A stretch of 64,000 nt of DNA from Patiria pectinifera (lineage: Eukaryota > Echinodermata > Asteroidea > Valvatida > Asterinidae): positions 1,984,001-2,048,000 of the forward strand of contig CM057141.1 of assembly GCA_029964075.1 (NCBI GenBank), in the 5' to 3' direction. The notes under the pieces were generated by a model, which saw only the letters and a program-made list of their open reading frames with translations, searched no databases and was not told the origin of the DNA. The translations under genes and the position numbers were made by a program. Shown piece by piece: positions 33,301-43,281 of this stretch (position 1 is its first letter; each line of letters starts with the position of its first letter).

Positions 33301-35070
33301 ACCTAGGGGTTTAGTAGAATTAATTAACTGATTCCACCAAATCAAAGATTTAACAGTACATTATGTATTCACAAAGTTGGTTAGACATTATTCTTGTCTG
33401 TGCTCATTCCTTACTTGATTTCTAGCCAGTATGGTGACGTTTGCTCCTTGTTTCAGCACCTCAGCAGCCACTGCTTTACCTATACCGCTGGATCCACCAG
33501 TAATCTGTCAAACAATACCATTTAAATTTTAACAAATCAATGCCTTAGTATTTCTGTGTATACTCAGTTTTCATAATTATAATAATGATGCCAGAGTCTT
33601 ATAACACTGTTTTTTTTAGCCTATAGAGTGACCTTTGACTTTGGTGTGTGAACTTTGACATCATTATCATGATGAAGGTTCCCATGTCCCATCCATGACC
33701 CAAGTTTGTTTCCAATTAGACTTGAACTTTTGAAATACGCCTGTGCACAGTAACATTGTCTCTGTGGACAGCACGAGTCCGAGTTGAGATTTCGGGGGTT
33801 TTTTCATCCAAATGAATGCAAAGTTCTGAATTAATTCTTTGGATTAGGAATAATAGGAGTAGGTATTCCTCTTGGAAAGAATCTCATTTCTGCAATGACT
33901 GACCTTCATTGAGATGATATATGAATAAAAAAACACGGTCCCAAAAAATGTTGATTTTAATTCGATCGAAACAAAACAGGGGCCCTACACTACACAATCG
34001 CCAGACTTCGACAACCGCTGATTACTTAAGTAGCGTGTCAGGTTGCAACATTCTCTCCTTTATCTTAAGGTCAGGACACTTGTTTTATTTTTAGAGCCAT
34101 TATTGTTTGAAATCGACTAATTTTGCATGGTTACACATAGTAGGCCTAGGCCTATACGCGGTCAAAAACCCCGGCATTGGACTCCATAGTAAATAACAAA
34201 ACTTGCATGTCATGACATTCATTCACACAGTCACACTCACGTCACACTAGCCCCATAAATGTGGCCTATTTACGGGACTGCCTCCGTAAACATAGGCCAC
34301 ACGTCCACGTGTACAAAAACATGTCAAACTATGTCAAATTTTGATTTTCACATTTAGGCTTAGTTTGTAGGTTTTTTTTGCTTTAGAAGCATACTCACCC
34401 TCTTTATAGGCTAATCAGAAAGTGCTGCCTTTTTCAAATGTCTATTTTTCGTGAAATTTCCAGATTCATTTGCACACGTTTGCGTATCAAAATTTCAACA
34501 TGAAATTTCACAAAAATGAGACACCTGAAAAAGGTAGCACTTTCTGATTAGCCTATAAAGAGGGTGAGTATGCTTCTAAAGCAAAAAACCCTACAAACTA
34601 AGCCTAAATGTGAAAATCAAAATTTGACAAAGTTCGACACGTTTTTGTACATTCGGAAGTGTGGCCTATCATGCCTATGTTTCGGAGGTAGTCCAGTAAA
34701 TTGGTCACATTTATGGGGCTAACGTCACACCGACCATGCTGGTAATGACTGATGAAAGAACATGAAGAATTAGCCCCACTTGTGTGGCCTCAGCTCAGTA
34801 TTGCTGCGCTCAGCAGTGCGCTGTACATTAGAGCATGGAGCTATAAACATCCTTTTTATAGCTCCATGATTAGAGATACAGCACAGCAATATCGCGGCCA
34901 CACTAGTAGTGGGGCTAATGTAATGAAGAATCGGACTAGACACTCACCACAACGTGGGCTTGCTTCAGTTCCATTAATTTTGGTTTGACCGAAAATGATA
35001 ACCACATAAGAGAAATAACAATTAAAGCAATTATAGTGACTATAATACATTGAAAAATTGTTATTTCCAT
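27331..35070 (-). CDS. KDSR: 3-ketodihydrosphingosine reductase
   Basis: Short-chain dehydrogenase that reduces 3-ketodihydrosphingosine to dihydrosphingosine with NADPH at the cytosolic face of the ER, the second step of sphingolipid synthesis. Ten exons, all phase 0, in transcript order: 35070-34948, 33504-33415, 32824-32765, 32211-32146, 31508-31413, 30588-30397, 29261-29178, 28529-28446, 28031-27930 and 27438-27331 (334 aa; human 332). Residues 4-26 are a membrane anchor. TGGSSGIG at 43-50 is the dinucleotide-binding loop. Further motifs are NSAG (in [11 protein letters not shown]), the catalytic Ser in [11 protein letters not shown] and the YGSSK Tyr-Lys pair. The hydrophobic stretch near the C-terminus ([10 protein letters not shown]) is also typical. 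Everything needed for activity is present. MITEs crowd introns 1 and 7. Confidence 0.97.
28100..28226. repeat. Perfect 58-bp direct duplication in KDSR intron 8
   Basis: GCACTATGGCCAATCTTGTG through ATCTATTATTA at 28100-28157 is repeated without change at 28169-28226, spacing 69 bp. The 11-bp spacer is GGGAGGTTTC plus flank. This looks like a recent local tandem duplication. DNA after it, 28227-28400, is a dispersed repeat also found near 41131-41280. Confidence 0.85.
28951..29166. mobile_element. MITE, CCAATTTCTTAGCTCTG ends
   Basis: A 216-bp element with inverted ends CCAATTTCTTAGCTCTGCTT and GCTTAGCAGAGCCAAGAAAT, and several internal GCTTACGGTAAG-type palindromes. A relative is at 40686-40885. 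In KDSR intron 7 it starts only 11 nt after the 5' splice site of the exon 29261-29178. A CAAGTC-rich tract (28805-28945) adjoins it, as a GACTC tract does at 40890. Confidence 0.75.
29693..29836. mobile_element. Small inverted-repeat element in KDSR intron 6
   Basis: GGTTTAGTTTGGATGGATTG at the left is mirrored at the right by CAACCCTCAAACC. Inner arms GGTATTGGAAGTTGACAGA and TCTGTCAACTTGCAATACC pair around a short loop. Total 144 bp. No relatives noticed in the window. Confidence 0.65.
29905..30095 (+). repeat. Dispersed repeat shared with 2300-2577
   Basis: Same order of blocks as in the BBS4 intron copy (GCTGATTTCGGG, TTTTGAATTGAAACCGAGATC, TTTAGATTTTGAGCACTTTTG). It is shortened by deletions. 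Confidence 0.7.
30187..30315. mobile_element. Short hairpin element in KDSR intron 6
   Basis: CAAGGAACATTTTCTTGTCT and CACTCCC are mirrored by GGGAGTGAGACAAGAAAACG and TTCCTTG across a 16-bp loop. It ends about 80 bp from the acceptor side of the next exon in the genome (30397). Confidence 0.65.
31000..31325. repeat. Scattered CCTCAATCCTGCAAAATCCTCC words
   Basis: A CCTTAATCCTGCAAAATCCT motif recurs with small changes near 31000, 31050, 31115 and 31300 in KDSR intron 5. The spacing is irregular, so this is an interspersed short repeat and not a tidy tandem array. Confidence 0.55.
33131..33192 (+). repeat. tRNA-derived SINE head, family 1, second copy
   Basis: Plus-strand tRNA-like head with GTGGTCAAGTGG and a GGATTCAAGTCC B box, a relative of the copy at 1512-1589. 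It lies in KDSR intron 2. Confidence 0.6.
34248..34721. mobile_element. MITE with TAGCCCC ends and 9-bp target duplication, copy 1
   Basis: A 474-bp fold-back element: TAGCCCCATAAATGTG at the left and CACATTTATGGGGCTA at the right, with near-perfect arms all the way to a centre near 34470-34500 (GCTTTAGAAGCATACTCACC against its reverse). It is flanked exactly by ACGTCACAC on both sides (34239-34247, 34722-34730), a 9-bp target duplication. Nine-base targets are typical of Mutator-like or Merlin-like elements; the class is inferred. It is in KDSR intron 1. Confidence 0.9.
34771..34917. mobile_element. MITE with TAGCCCC ends, short copy
   Basis: A 147-bp fold-back element with ends TAGCCCCACTTGTGTGGCC and GGCCACACTAGTAGTGGGGC, centre GAGCTATAAACATCC. 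ATGAAGAAT occurs just before it and again five bases after it, probably a 9-bp target duplication with a few added bases. It is 30 bp from the first splice donor of KDSR. Confidence 0.8.
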
Positions 35071-36462
35071 GTTTAAGCCAAGTGAAGAGCAAGGATGTGA
35101 TGGAAGAACGAGTGCAGCGCGCGGTTTAAGTTACGAACACGCAGACTCTTGGTGGCGCTCTTTACAAAAAACCCTGGAAGTTGAAGTTCACCTCCGCAGT
35201 AGTTGGTGGGTGCAATGGTGCAGACCATGCCAGTAAATAAACTGCCATAATTAAATGCCCCAACTTCAAATTTTCGGGAAAAATACGAAAAAGTACTCAC
35301 AAGTATACAACTCTTTATGGTGTTGGAGACACATCAAAATTAAAGCGTATTACATCATTCATTTTCTTTTCAATATTTTTTTGGGGGCGGGAGGGGGGTA
35401 TAATCTGATGAGAAATTAGGAAAAACTCACCCTGAAGCCAATCGCCATTTTGAAAACACTCCATTTAAGGGCCCCGATTTCATCCAAATTTCACAGAAAC
35501 ACAAGCCCAACGGCCTGCAGTTATGCACGGCTTTCACCCTTAATTTCTACAAACCCTCAAGTTCACCGTCACGGCCCACAATGTACGCTCAAATAATTTA
35601 GGGCATGCAAATGCAAAAAGGGCAAATAAATAAAAAGAATTACAGCTACCGCGTCAGATGTGCACAATCTAGCTTTTCAGCATTTTCTTCCAAAGGTTGA
35701 ATTTCAGTGGCATCCAAAACATTCATTTTACCATGTTAGAATAAATAGATCCAGGAAGTTTGGTATCTTAAATACGGTGAGCTGAGTTTTATTTTTATAT
35801 TAATGTGCAATCAAAGCAGGTCTGTCACGTTAATCAAAGCAAGCTACTAATTGAACATTTGCCAAATATTCACACAACAATACACTTAATACAATAACTA
35901 CACTTATATGCTGACACATGTACAATTTTGTTGAGTTAACTAATTCAAATATATAGGAAGATGCAATTTGTAAGCAAAGTTGTGTTTCCCCTTTTTTCTT
36001 ATCTATTATAAAAACGAAATGGTTGATTTTAACAGGGGGTAAACTGTCTTTAGTATTTACGAATCAGGTATTAAACAAGCCTGCCATCTTATACACCACT
36101 TGTATTTGATGTCACATCTGATGAGGGCAGGTCTTTGCTCATACGCAGAGTAGAAACTCTGTACTTTCATTGTCAATTAATTTCAATAACAAAAACTGCC
36201 CTCAGAAAGTGTCCACCATGAGAGGGGTCTATGAAAACAAGCTACTCATTTTGATATCTTCTCCGAACATAGGAATATCAATTGAACTTCGTTTTGAAAC
36301 TATACTGAAGTGTTTATGAAAACTTTGTTAAGTACAATCTGTTAAAAAGAGGTAAATTCTAACAATATAGGCATTTGTTTTACGGTAATACGAAAAAACA
36401 GAGTAATTGAGTGTACATTTTATACATACACTCATTCTTTTCAATTTACCAATTTAACACTC
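35071..36462. promoter_or_regulatory. KDSR upstream region and GPCR1 downstream region
   Basis: No coding exon is established here. A minus-strand segment at 35427-35450 reads TCAAAATGGCGATTGGCTTC followed by AGGGTGAGT. That is a YY1-type ATGGC motif beside a splice-donor-like site, so a leader exon of KDSR is conceivable. The remainder is AT-rich. Confidence 0.35.
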
Positions 36463-37611
36463 TCATAGTGGTACAATTCCAATGTCAACTCTGTTGTTAC
36501 CATGCCTTTTGAAACAGCTGCAAAAAGCTACCTTAAGACCCTTCCGGAATTTCTTGTACTTAAACTCGTAGATGAAGGGATTAATGACAGAGTTGAAATA
36601 GAAGGCAAAATCAAAGATTCCGTGGATGTATTCAAAAGTCTTGGAATGACAGAAAGGCAGAGAACTATTATCTGTTGGATGCAAGCAAAGAAGTAGAGCC
36701 GTGTAGCCTGGTGTCCATAGGATGATAAGAGCTCCTAAGACGATCATGAGCATGGTGACTAGACGCTGTCTAGCAATCACAAGATCATAGGCTGCTGCCC
36801 TTGCATGTTGCAGTTTCAGAGCAATGGCTTGCCTCTTCAGAGTGACTTGCATCTTGTAGTAGGCCAAACCCATCAGTGTTATGGGTAGTAAGTAGCCAAA
36901 CAGGAATAAAGTAACCGTAAGCACAATCGGAAAAGCCTGGTCAGAATATTTGATTCTTGTGCAAGCTTTTTCTGGATCGTTGCTGGCTTTGTTTATAAAT
37001 AAAAACGGCAACGAAAGTAGAAATGACATCACCCAGATTAGTGCAATCATAGTTTTCATCCGTGTTGCTGTGAGTTGACTTACGAACTGTAGCGGATGCA
37101 CTATGGCGACATACCTTTCAAATGTAACCACACAGAGATTGTAAGCAGATGCGTAGAACAAAGCCCACGCTAAATACTCTGAGACTATAAGTCTGCAGAA
37201 CAGGTTTCGTGCAGCGAAACTTTCTGGAAGATAAGCAATAAGTTTACAGTTTGGAGAAGACGTTGAATAAAAGAAGAACGATTGAAAACAAAGGAGCATA
37301 TCAGCCACAGCCAAATTCACCAGCAGGTAGTTTGTCATGTTGTGAAGGAATTTGACACGAAGAATGACGAAGCACACTAAGATGTTTCCTAAGACACCAA
37401 TGACTCCTTCCGCTACCATGACCTGGCAGATCCACTTGTCTCCAGTTTGCTCCTCGTCATTGAATCGCTGTGTTGAATTCATGGCTGACATTGTTTTTTT
37501 CAGAGATGTTGAATATTCTTTGTTTGTGTCTTGTGAACTAACGTTCGAGTGAGCAGTAACGGATGCAAGGGTCTCGGAGAGCTTTGCGTTAACATTAAAC
37601 ACTGTGCACAA
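36463..37611 (-). CDS. Rhodopsin-class GPCR 1 (orphan)
   Basis: Single-exon seven-transmembrane receptor. The frame allows 382 aa from the ATG at 37611, but the two paralogues start at the Met corresponding to 37482 or 37491 (MSAMNST), so the true protein may be about 340 aa. Using the long numbering: N-glycosylation sites at 23 and 45, GN in TM1 (N76), LAVAD in TM2 (D104), Cys139 at the top of TM3 and Cys217 in the second outer loop for the disulphide, ERY instead of DRY at 165-167, W193, P243, LWTP at 298-301 and NPFIY at 344-348. A Cys-rich tail follows (CSC) that may be palmitoylated. It is clearly class A. The ligand is unknown; a peptide or a chemosensory cue are both possible. It is about half as similar to the other two as they are to each other. 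Confidence 0.93.
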   Translation of the reverse strand: MCTVFNVNAKLSETLASVTAHSNVSSQDTNKEYSTSLKKTMSAMNSTQRFNDEEQTGDKWICQVMVAEGVIGVLGNILVCFVILRVKFLHNMTNYLLVNLAVADMLLCFQSFFFYSTSSPNCKLIAYLPESFAARNLFCRLIVSEYLAWALFYASAYNLCVVTFERYVAIVHPLQFVSQLTATRMKTMIALIWVMSFLLSLPFLFINKASNDPEKACTRIKYSDQAFPIVLTVTLFLFGYLLPITLMGLAYYKMQVTLKRQAIALKLQHARAAAYDLVIARQRLVTMLMIVLGALIILWTPGYTALLLCLHPTDNSSLPFCHSKTFEYIHGIFDFAFYFNSVINPFIYEFKYKKFRKGLKVAFCSCFKRHGNNRVDIGIVPL

Positions 37612-37639
37612 AAACCAACATAAAAATTGTTAGAAAACA

Positions 37640-38290
37640 GATTGTTGGTTTGTTACAACTCAATCTTCTCTCCCTAATTCCCTGTCACATCCTTCTTATG
37701 TCGCTTCGCCTCTAGCTGATCTCTGGAGATGTCTCAGGAATTGGCAGTGCCTCGGCCAGTTGTGCAGGGGATGTGGAGAGCTCTTCACCTCATTTAAACT
37801 TGACACAGTGTACACAAAATGTACATCCATCGATCGATCGTTAGGCACGCGTGACAAGTTGTTATTTGCAACAATTTAACCTTATCTTCTCTTTCATCAA
37901 TCATCATGCTGCTTCGCCTCAACTTGGGGATTGGCGATGGAGATTGATATTTCCCCCCCTGGAATTGGCGATATTCCAGTCACTTGCGCAAGGGATGCGT
38001 AGAGGTTTTCCACTTGAAATACTGTACCAATAACATGCACAAATAATTACAATTAGGTGACATGTAGTAACTTTGCAATAATTTATTCCTCTCTCACTAT
38101 CTCCTTGTTGTGTCCGTCATATCTTGTGTTACATCGTATCGCTACTGATCGAAACATTTCAAGAATTAGGCCTATATGGTTCTCCATTATTATGATCCCT
38201 TAAATACAGTGAACGCATGATTATCTGACGAGTTCGTTTTAAAAAAAAACACTTACCACATCACTTGAAATATCTGTGGAACACCTCAAC
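37640..38290 (-). repeat. Three degenerate tandem copies upstream of GPCR 1
   Basis: Blocks at about 37640-37825, 37850-38050 and 38060-38290 share GT.ACAA.T.AA.CTTCTCTC, TGCTTCGCCTC, a GGAATTGGC patch, and an end resembling ACTTGA.A.ACTGT followed by GCACAAA. The third is the most worn. They lie just 5' of the GPCR 1 frame on its strand and may be duplicated promoter or leader sequence. Confidence 0.55.
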
Positions 38291-39741
38291 ATAGTCAGCC
38301 AATGTTATCAATCTTCTGGTACCAATCGTTGATGTCAAAAACGGGCCACCTACGTTAGGAATGTCTCCCGCTCGATGTTTTTGTGTTTTTATTCTGGATT
38401 AGGCACTGATTCATAACTCAATTAACCCATTCCTGTCATGCCTGGATACAGTTCAGCAATTGATAAAGGGCACCACGTTAATGTTTAGGGCTGTTATCCA
38501 CATTTTTGGCTGTCACTTAGTGAGCTGCCCCTCTGACTTCTTCATTAAACGGAGCACATGTACACAGGCTCATGGTTCTTTTCATGGATGCAGTGCAACC
38601 CAGTGGAAATGGAGATTTTAATATGGAATGTCAGGCCGTTGATCAAAAATAGTTTCCCTTTTGATGGTGATGCGAAAGTACAAAATTATGACCTAATCAT
38701 TAATAAAAATGCTCAGCAATGCCCTTTACAGTGGTTAATATTGAAATATTGATGTATATAACAATTAGTCAATTGTAAATACATTTTGATATATTTTAAC
38801 ATTCCTGAATCACTGAGTTGTGGATAGAGTAAGGCGCCTAGGACAACACAGATACAGAGGCAACCAAATAAGTGTAGACCCTAATCAAAACGCTGGAGTA
38901 ATGACAATTATGTTGGACATTAATCCCAGTATTTGGTATGAGATCTGGTAATTGTTTGGTTTTTAAGTTTATTGTGTAATTTTGCCGTTACCGTTTGAGG
39001 AGTTTTGTTAACTGGTCCACTCACTTTGTTATCGTTCATAACTCGCGAGCCCCTGTACCAGCCAAAACCCATTTGCCTGTTTATACTCTATATAACCCCT
39101 AACCGCCCCAAGGGTGTATAGTTTTATCGATTCGTCATAGTACCATATGTAAATACAGTACAGTTTAATAGGTGGCAATGGATTAAAGTCAATTGATTAC
39201 ACGCACTGTTTTGACAAGGTGGCAAATTTATTACAGGAAGTATTTCTATTAAAAATGTGGTCAACATGGTACGTTAAAAGTGTGCTTAACTGTATTCTCC
39301 CATGCTGATTTAAAGAAACTAAACCTGAAATTATTTTGTTGGGGGGGGGGGGGATTTGAGGAGTATAGTTACCCACCAGTCTTGACAAACTGTATCTTTC
39401 CCATTTGCCCCTCAATTTCTGTGAAGGAAAGCCAACGTTCTGAATCCATCCCAAATATGATACTGTCTTGTCAGTTGTGCATGTACATGTGTTCTTGCAC
39501 TGCTACACGTATTATCTTTCCAGACATAAAAACCACTCATGTCCTCTGAAAGCTTCTGGAGTGTCTCTTGACTACATCCCTCCCAGCCTTTATTTGTCCC
39601 ACGTGTTAAAATATAATTGGATTAAGAATTTCATTCTAAATATAAGTGCACAATGTTTTATTGGTAAACTCCATTGACCTGTTTGTGTGTAGACAGTTTG
39701 TACTTTCCACCACCCAAACTATGTGAATGACTATTGGTGAA
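38291..39741. other. Intergenic, no recognised gene
   Basis: AT-rich DNA with a run of 13 G at 39341-39353 and no coding similarity that I can support. Short open frames here have no recognisable motifs. Confidence 0.55.
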
Positions 39742-40022
39742 TTAGTGAAGTATATTACGAGCCAATGTACATGGCCCATTAGTCCGGCGTTTATTTCTGG
39801 TTCAAGGAAATCAAATAGAACGACGGAGAATATTTCTCTTCCCCGATGGGATGCAAGTCAACCGCAAGTTACTCCTCAGCTAATGCCGGTACCCATCTAC
39901 ACTCCTGAGTGGAGAGATGCAAAAGGGGTGAAGTGGCTTGCTCAAGGACACAATGACAGCAGCTGGATTTGAACCCCTGACCCTCTGATCACGAACCACA
40001 AAACCCTAAACATAGGCCACAC
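39742..40022 (-). repeat. tRNA-derived SINE, family 2, intergenic copy
   Basis: Minus-strand copy with a worn A box (TGTGGCCTATGTTTAGGG), a GGTTCAAATCC B box near 39964-39974 and the full body ending AAACGCCGGACTAATGGGCC and TGGCTCGTAATATACTTCAC. Confidence 0.8.
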
Positions 40023-40284
40023 TCCCCCGCGTGTCAATAAGCGTAGTCCAAAAGAAGAGTATAAGGCAATAGGGATGGCCATAACCCTTTAGCATCAAAT
40101 TAAGCAGATCGAAAAAAACCCCTTGATTTGGTTTACCCCTTTCAGGTTGTTCACTGAGAATTTCAACATAGTCAGTGCCACTGGCTGAGAAGGGAGGTAG
40201 CAGTGCCGAGAGCAGGGGATTTAAGGTCACCCTTAACACCGATTGAAAAAGCTCAATACTGTACACAGTGAGGACCTGGAGATT

Positions 40285-40436
40285 GGTAGGCATGCAGGCG
40301 AGGATCCATGGGGGGGGGGGGGTGTTCGTTGTGGCACAAAATTAACAATTATAGTAATAATAATTACCTATATATCCGCCTGTCCGCAACAATCGGACAT
40401 AATAATTCCCTGCAAAAATTCCCGGATCCGCCCCTG
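40285..40436. mobile_element. hAT-like MITE with poly-G run
   Basis: Left end CAGGCGAGGATCCATGG runs into 13 G (40310-40322). The right end is the reverse of CAGGGGCGGATCCGGGAATT then TTTGCAGGG. An inner block with CCTGTCCGCAACAATCGGAC recurs inverted at 53526-53660. The CAGGGGCGGATCC tip is typical of hAT-type terminal repeats; target duplications are unclear. Confidence 0.6.
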
Positions 40437-40685
40437 GCATGGTAAGATTATTTACTGTGTCTGCATTGATGTCTTTCCACTGGCAACAGAGATTAAATCC
40501 TGGAGAATCCAGGCCTTATTTTGAAAAATGTTGTTGATTAATAGCTTTAAATACACACCAAACCAAAATGTGAGTGTTGACAATCCACATAACGAGAATG
40601 TGTTATTGGTAATTCATCGTAATAGTGTTTCACGATACTTGTAATAGAGTATGCCGCGCATTTTATTCAAGGCAAAGTATTTTTC

Positions 40686-40885
40686 AAGCGGTCGGCGAAA
40701 ACCCCCTGCTTTTTAAATTACAGTAGCAGAAAATTCCGTGCTAACGGTAAACGTATTTCACGGGTTAGCGAGGAAGGATGCTGTGCTTATAGGGTAAGCA
40801 CATAATTGTTCGGCTAGCGCGGTTAGCATCTAATGGTGATCGTGAGCACGGAATTCTGTGTGTAGCAGAGCCATGAAATTGGGCC
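40686..40885. mobile_element. MITE related to 28951-29166
   Basis: Shares AGCAGAAAATTCC.TGCT, TAACGGTAA.CGTATTTCAC and GCACGGAATTCTGTG.GTAGCAGAGCC with the KDSR intron element. Left end worn. A tract rich in GACTC follows at 40890-41035 (e.g. GACTCAGAGTCGGACTCGGA). Confidence 0.6.
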
Positions 40886-41130
40886 CAGGACTCAGACTCG
40901 AGTCGGCCTCAATATCGCTATTTCGGTAACTCGGACTCAAATTGAGTCGCATCGGCTAAGACTCAGAGTCGGACTCGGACTCGACTAATATGACTCAGAC
41001 ATGACACTTATGACTCATGACTCGCGAGTAACGTACTTTTGTTTTACCAAAAAAAAAAAAAATACTTTTCAAAAACATAATTTCGGACCACTCTAAGTTT
41101 GTGCAGCAAACAATAATTTTTTATTGTTAT

Positions 41131-41280
41131 ATCGTGTGCTTGGATACTATAATTTCATTGATATAAAACGGCCACGTGTCCAGTCTGGAAAAAAATGTTT
41201 ACTTCATATACACTGCATAACATATAAACTATCTAATAGACTACGTTGTACACTGCGTTGCATATAAATCGCGCACGTTG
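41131..41280. repeat. Dispersed repeat shared with 28227-28400
   Basis: TATCGTGT, AACGGCCAC.TGTCCAGTCTG and CTTCATA.ACACTG recur in the same order in KDSR intron 8. Both copies continue into repeated TTGCATATA words. Class unknown. Confidence 0.6.
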
Positions 41281-41490
41281 TGCGCGTGAAAATACTGCTC
41301 GCGCAGTCGCTACTGAGACCAGCTGCAATCACTCATGGTCATGTCAGGCAGGAAAGCATGCAGTTATCAAAGGTCACAACGCAGTGATTTAATTTGTTTC
41401 TTGAACAATAAGTTGCAGCCACTTATCTGTTTGAATTATTGGCATGACTTAACAAAACAATTGTTGAGTGCTGTGACGTGAGATCAGTTT

Positions 41491-42298
41491 TACCCCCTCG
41501 GGCGCATATAGCACCAAAGGCGAAATTGTTGGCATAGATAGATCAATTGGGATCGAGGATTCAAGTTTGTGTCGCTGGCTGCACTTGTTCATTTAATAAA
41601 CTAAGTACAGACACGTACCGGCTCTTTTCATTAGTAACCAGTACGTGCTAACCCACCAGTCGACTTATTGTAGTCGTTTAAGTGAAGATAAAATACCATG
41701 TTTGCTTACAACTCATTGATGAACGAAAGGCTGATGTTGGTTGTAATATCTTGATAAATTGACATGAGTTAAGTGATTTTTGTTAACGTTTGACTTTTAA
41801 TCAATTTCTGTTCAGCTTGATTTCAGTTGGTTGAATTTGTAACGATCAGAATTCTGCTTTGCTTATATCCAGGCAAGTCATCACTGCTGATATTGATCAT
41901 CCATGCATACCGGCTGCTACATTGGTTGTTATTCATACAGTAAGTACTTTTTCAGCCGTTGTATTGCCGTTTTGGCCGTGCACAGCAAGATTGTAAAACT
42001 AGCGAATGCCATGTGACTCAGTTACGGCCAATCAAGACACAGAATATGAGGGTGATTATTGTTTTAAACCGGCGAACTTTAACTTAAGTGTTTATTTCCA
42101 ATTTTGTTAAGACATGAATTGAGGAATTGGATTGTAAAATACAGTAAGATTCTAATTTCAGTCTGCATTTAGAAATATACATTATGTCAGCCCATCAGCA
42201 ATTTACTGAATTATTTGCAACTTATAATTACAAATTTAACCAAAGTAGTCAATAATAACAGTGGAGAAAAATTCAGTTAATATTTTGACTGTGCTTTA
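41491..42298 (-). pseudogene. Ghost GPCR unit: flanks kept, receptor gene lost
   Basis: 41491-41568 (CCCCTCGGGCGCATATA, AAATTGTTGGCAT, GATCAATTGGGATCGA, GATTCAAGTTTG) matches the DNA just past the 3' end of GPCR 2 (43738-43816). At 41569 it jumps directly to GTGTCGCTGGCTGCAC, which is the start of the distal upstream block (45683 onward) of GPCR 2. The roughly 1.87 kb between these points in the complete unit, including the entire receptor frame and proximal 5' flank, is absent. This is best explained as deletion of a fourth tandem receptor. Confidence 0.75.
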
Positions 42299-42663
42299 GG
42301 CCAAAAAAAAAGGCTCTGGTTTCTGGTCTAAGCGCGCGTCGCCGTAGCCATGCGCGTCGGCAAATTTAAACAGTTTTTTTCCAATGTAAGATGCTGTCTT
42401 AAAACCGCCAAACTCACTGGTTTGACTGGAATCCTGCTGCTGCACAATTTTAACGTATTTTTAGATGGGTTTACGATTGGGTATAAGCTTTATGTGGCCT
42501 ATCTCGGCTCCCATACATGTTGCACTAAATTTAGTCGGGCACCATTTGCAGTCATCAGCCGACATTTGAAGAAAAAAAGTAAGTAAAAAAATTAATAATA
42601 AAGCCGAGTCGCAGCACCACTTTTGGGGCAAGCTCCATACCAGAAACCTAAGACTTTTTTGCC
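42299..42663. mobile_element. GGCCAAAA-ended MITE, copy 2
   Basis: Same family as 17884-18260, flanked by TTA (42296-42298 and 42664-42666). It is present at the same place in the next unit (46417-46777), so it was there before the units duplicated. Confidence 0.85.
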
Positions 42664-42930
42664 TTATATGGTAATGAGTTAATATGATATTACATGTATT
42701 AAGCTTACAACACCTTTAATGAATTAACAATATGAATCAAGGAACATATTTTGTATACAATTTTTGTTCGAGTTTGGGACATTTTACCATGTAGGCAAGC
42801 AGCCTGTAGTGCAAATCCAGCTTTATCTGCACTGTATCACCAGAAAATATCAACATGTTTCCAGGCATTGCTAAACTCTATTGATTTTTCGCAACAGGCA
42901 ACAAATACTCCACATTTAGGCCCCTAGTTA

Positions 42931-43121
42931 CGAAGCCCCTAAGGGGACATACAATATTTTTTTATCTCGTGCGCACGAGATATATGTCGTGCGCACGAGA
43001 CACTATGTCGTGCGCACGAGACACTATGTCGTGCGCACGAGATACTATGTCGTGCGCATGAGATATTATGTCGTGCGCACGAGATAAAAAAATAATTTTG
43101 GATGTCCCGTTAGGGGCTCCG
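42931..43121. repeat. Array of six TCGTGCGCACGA palindromes in an inverted-repeat frame
   Basis: Outer arms CGAAGCCCCTAAGGGGACAT and ATGTCCCGTTAGGGGCTCCG enclose six tandem copies (42963-43086) of a 21-bp unit built on the palindrome TCGTGCGCACGAGA with a TATG spacer. One unit has a GCATGAG change. The same array with the same change is at 47045-47235. Confidence 0.92.
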
Positions 43122-43281
43122 TACCTAGTAGTTTTTACACAATTAAATTAAGTTGATTATTTTTAACCGTGTTGCAAAAAATACAGTTTAACGTTATACA
43201 CATTTAAAACGTACACAGCAAAAACTACATTACGACAATAAAACCCACATGTATACATGTACTTAGTACGTCAGAACGAAA

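Noticed and set aside
42963..43086. CRISPR-like array of short repeats
   Set aside because: Units are directly abutting palindromes without unique spacers, in an animal genome.
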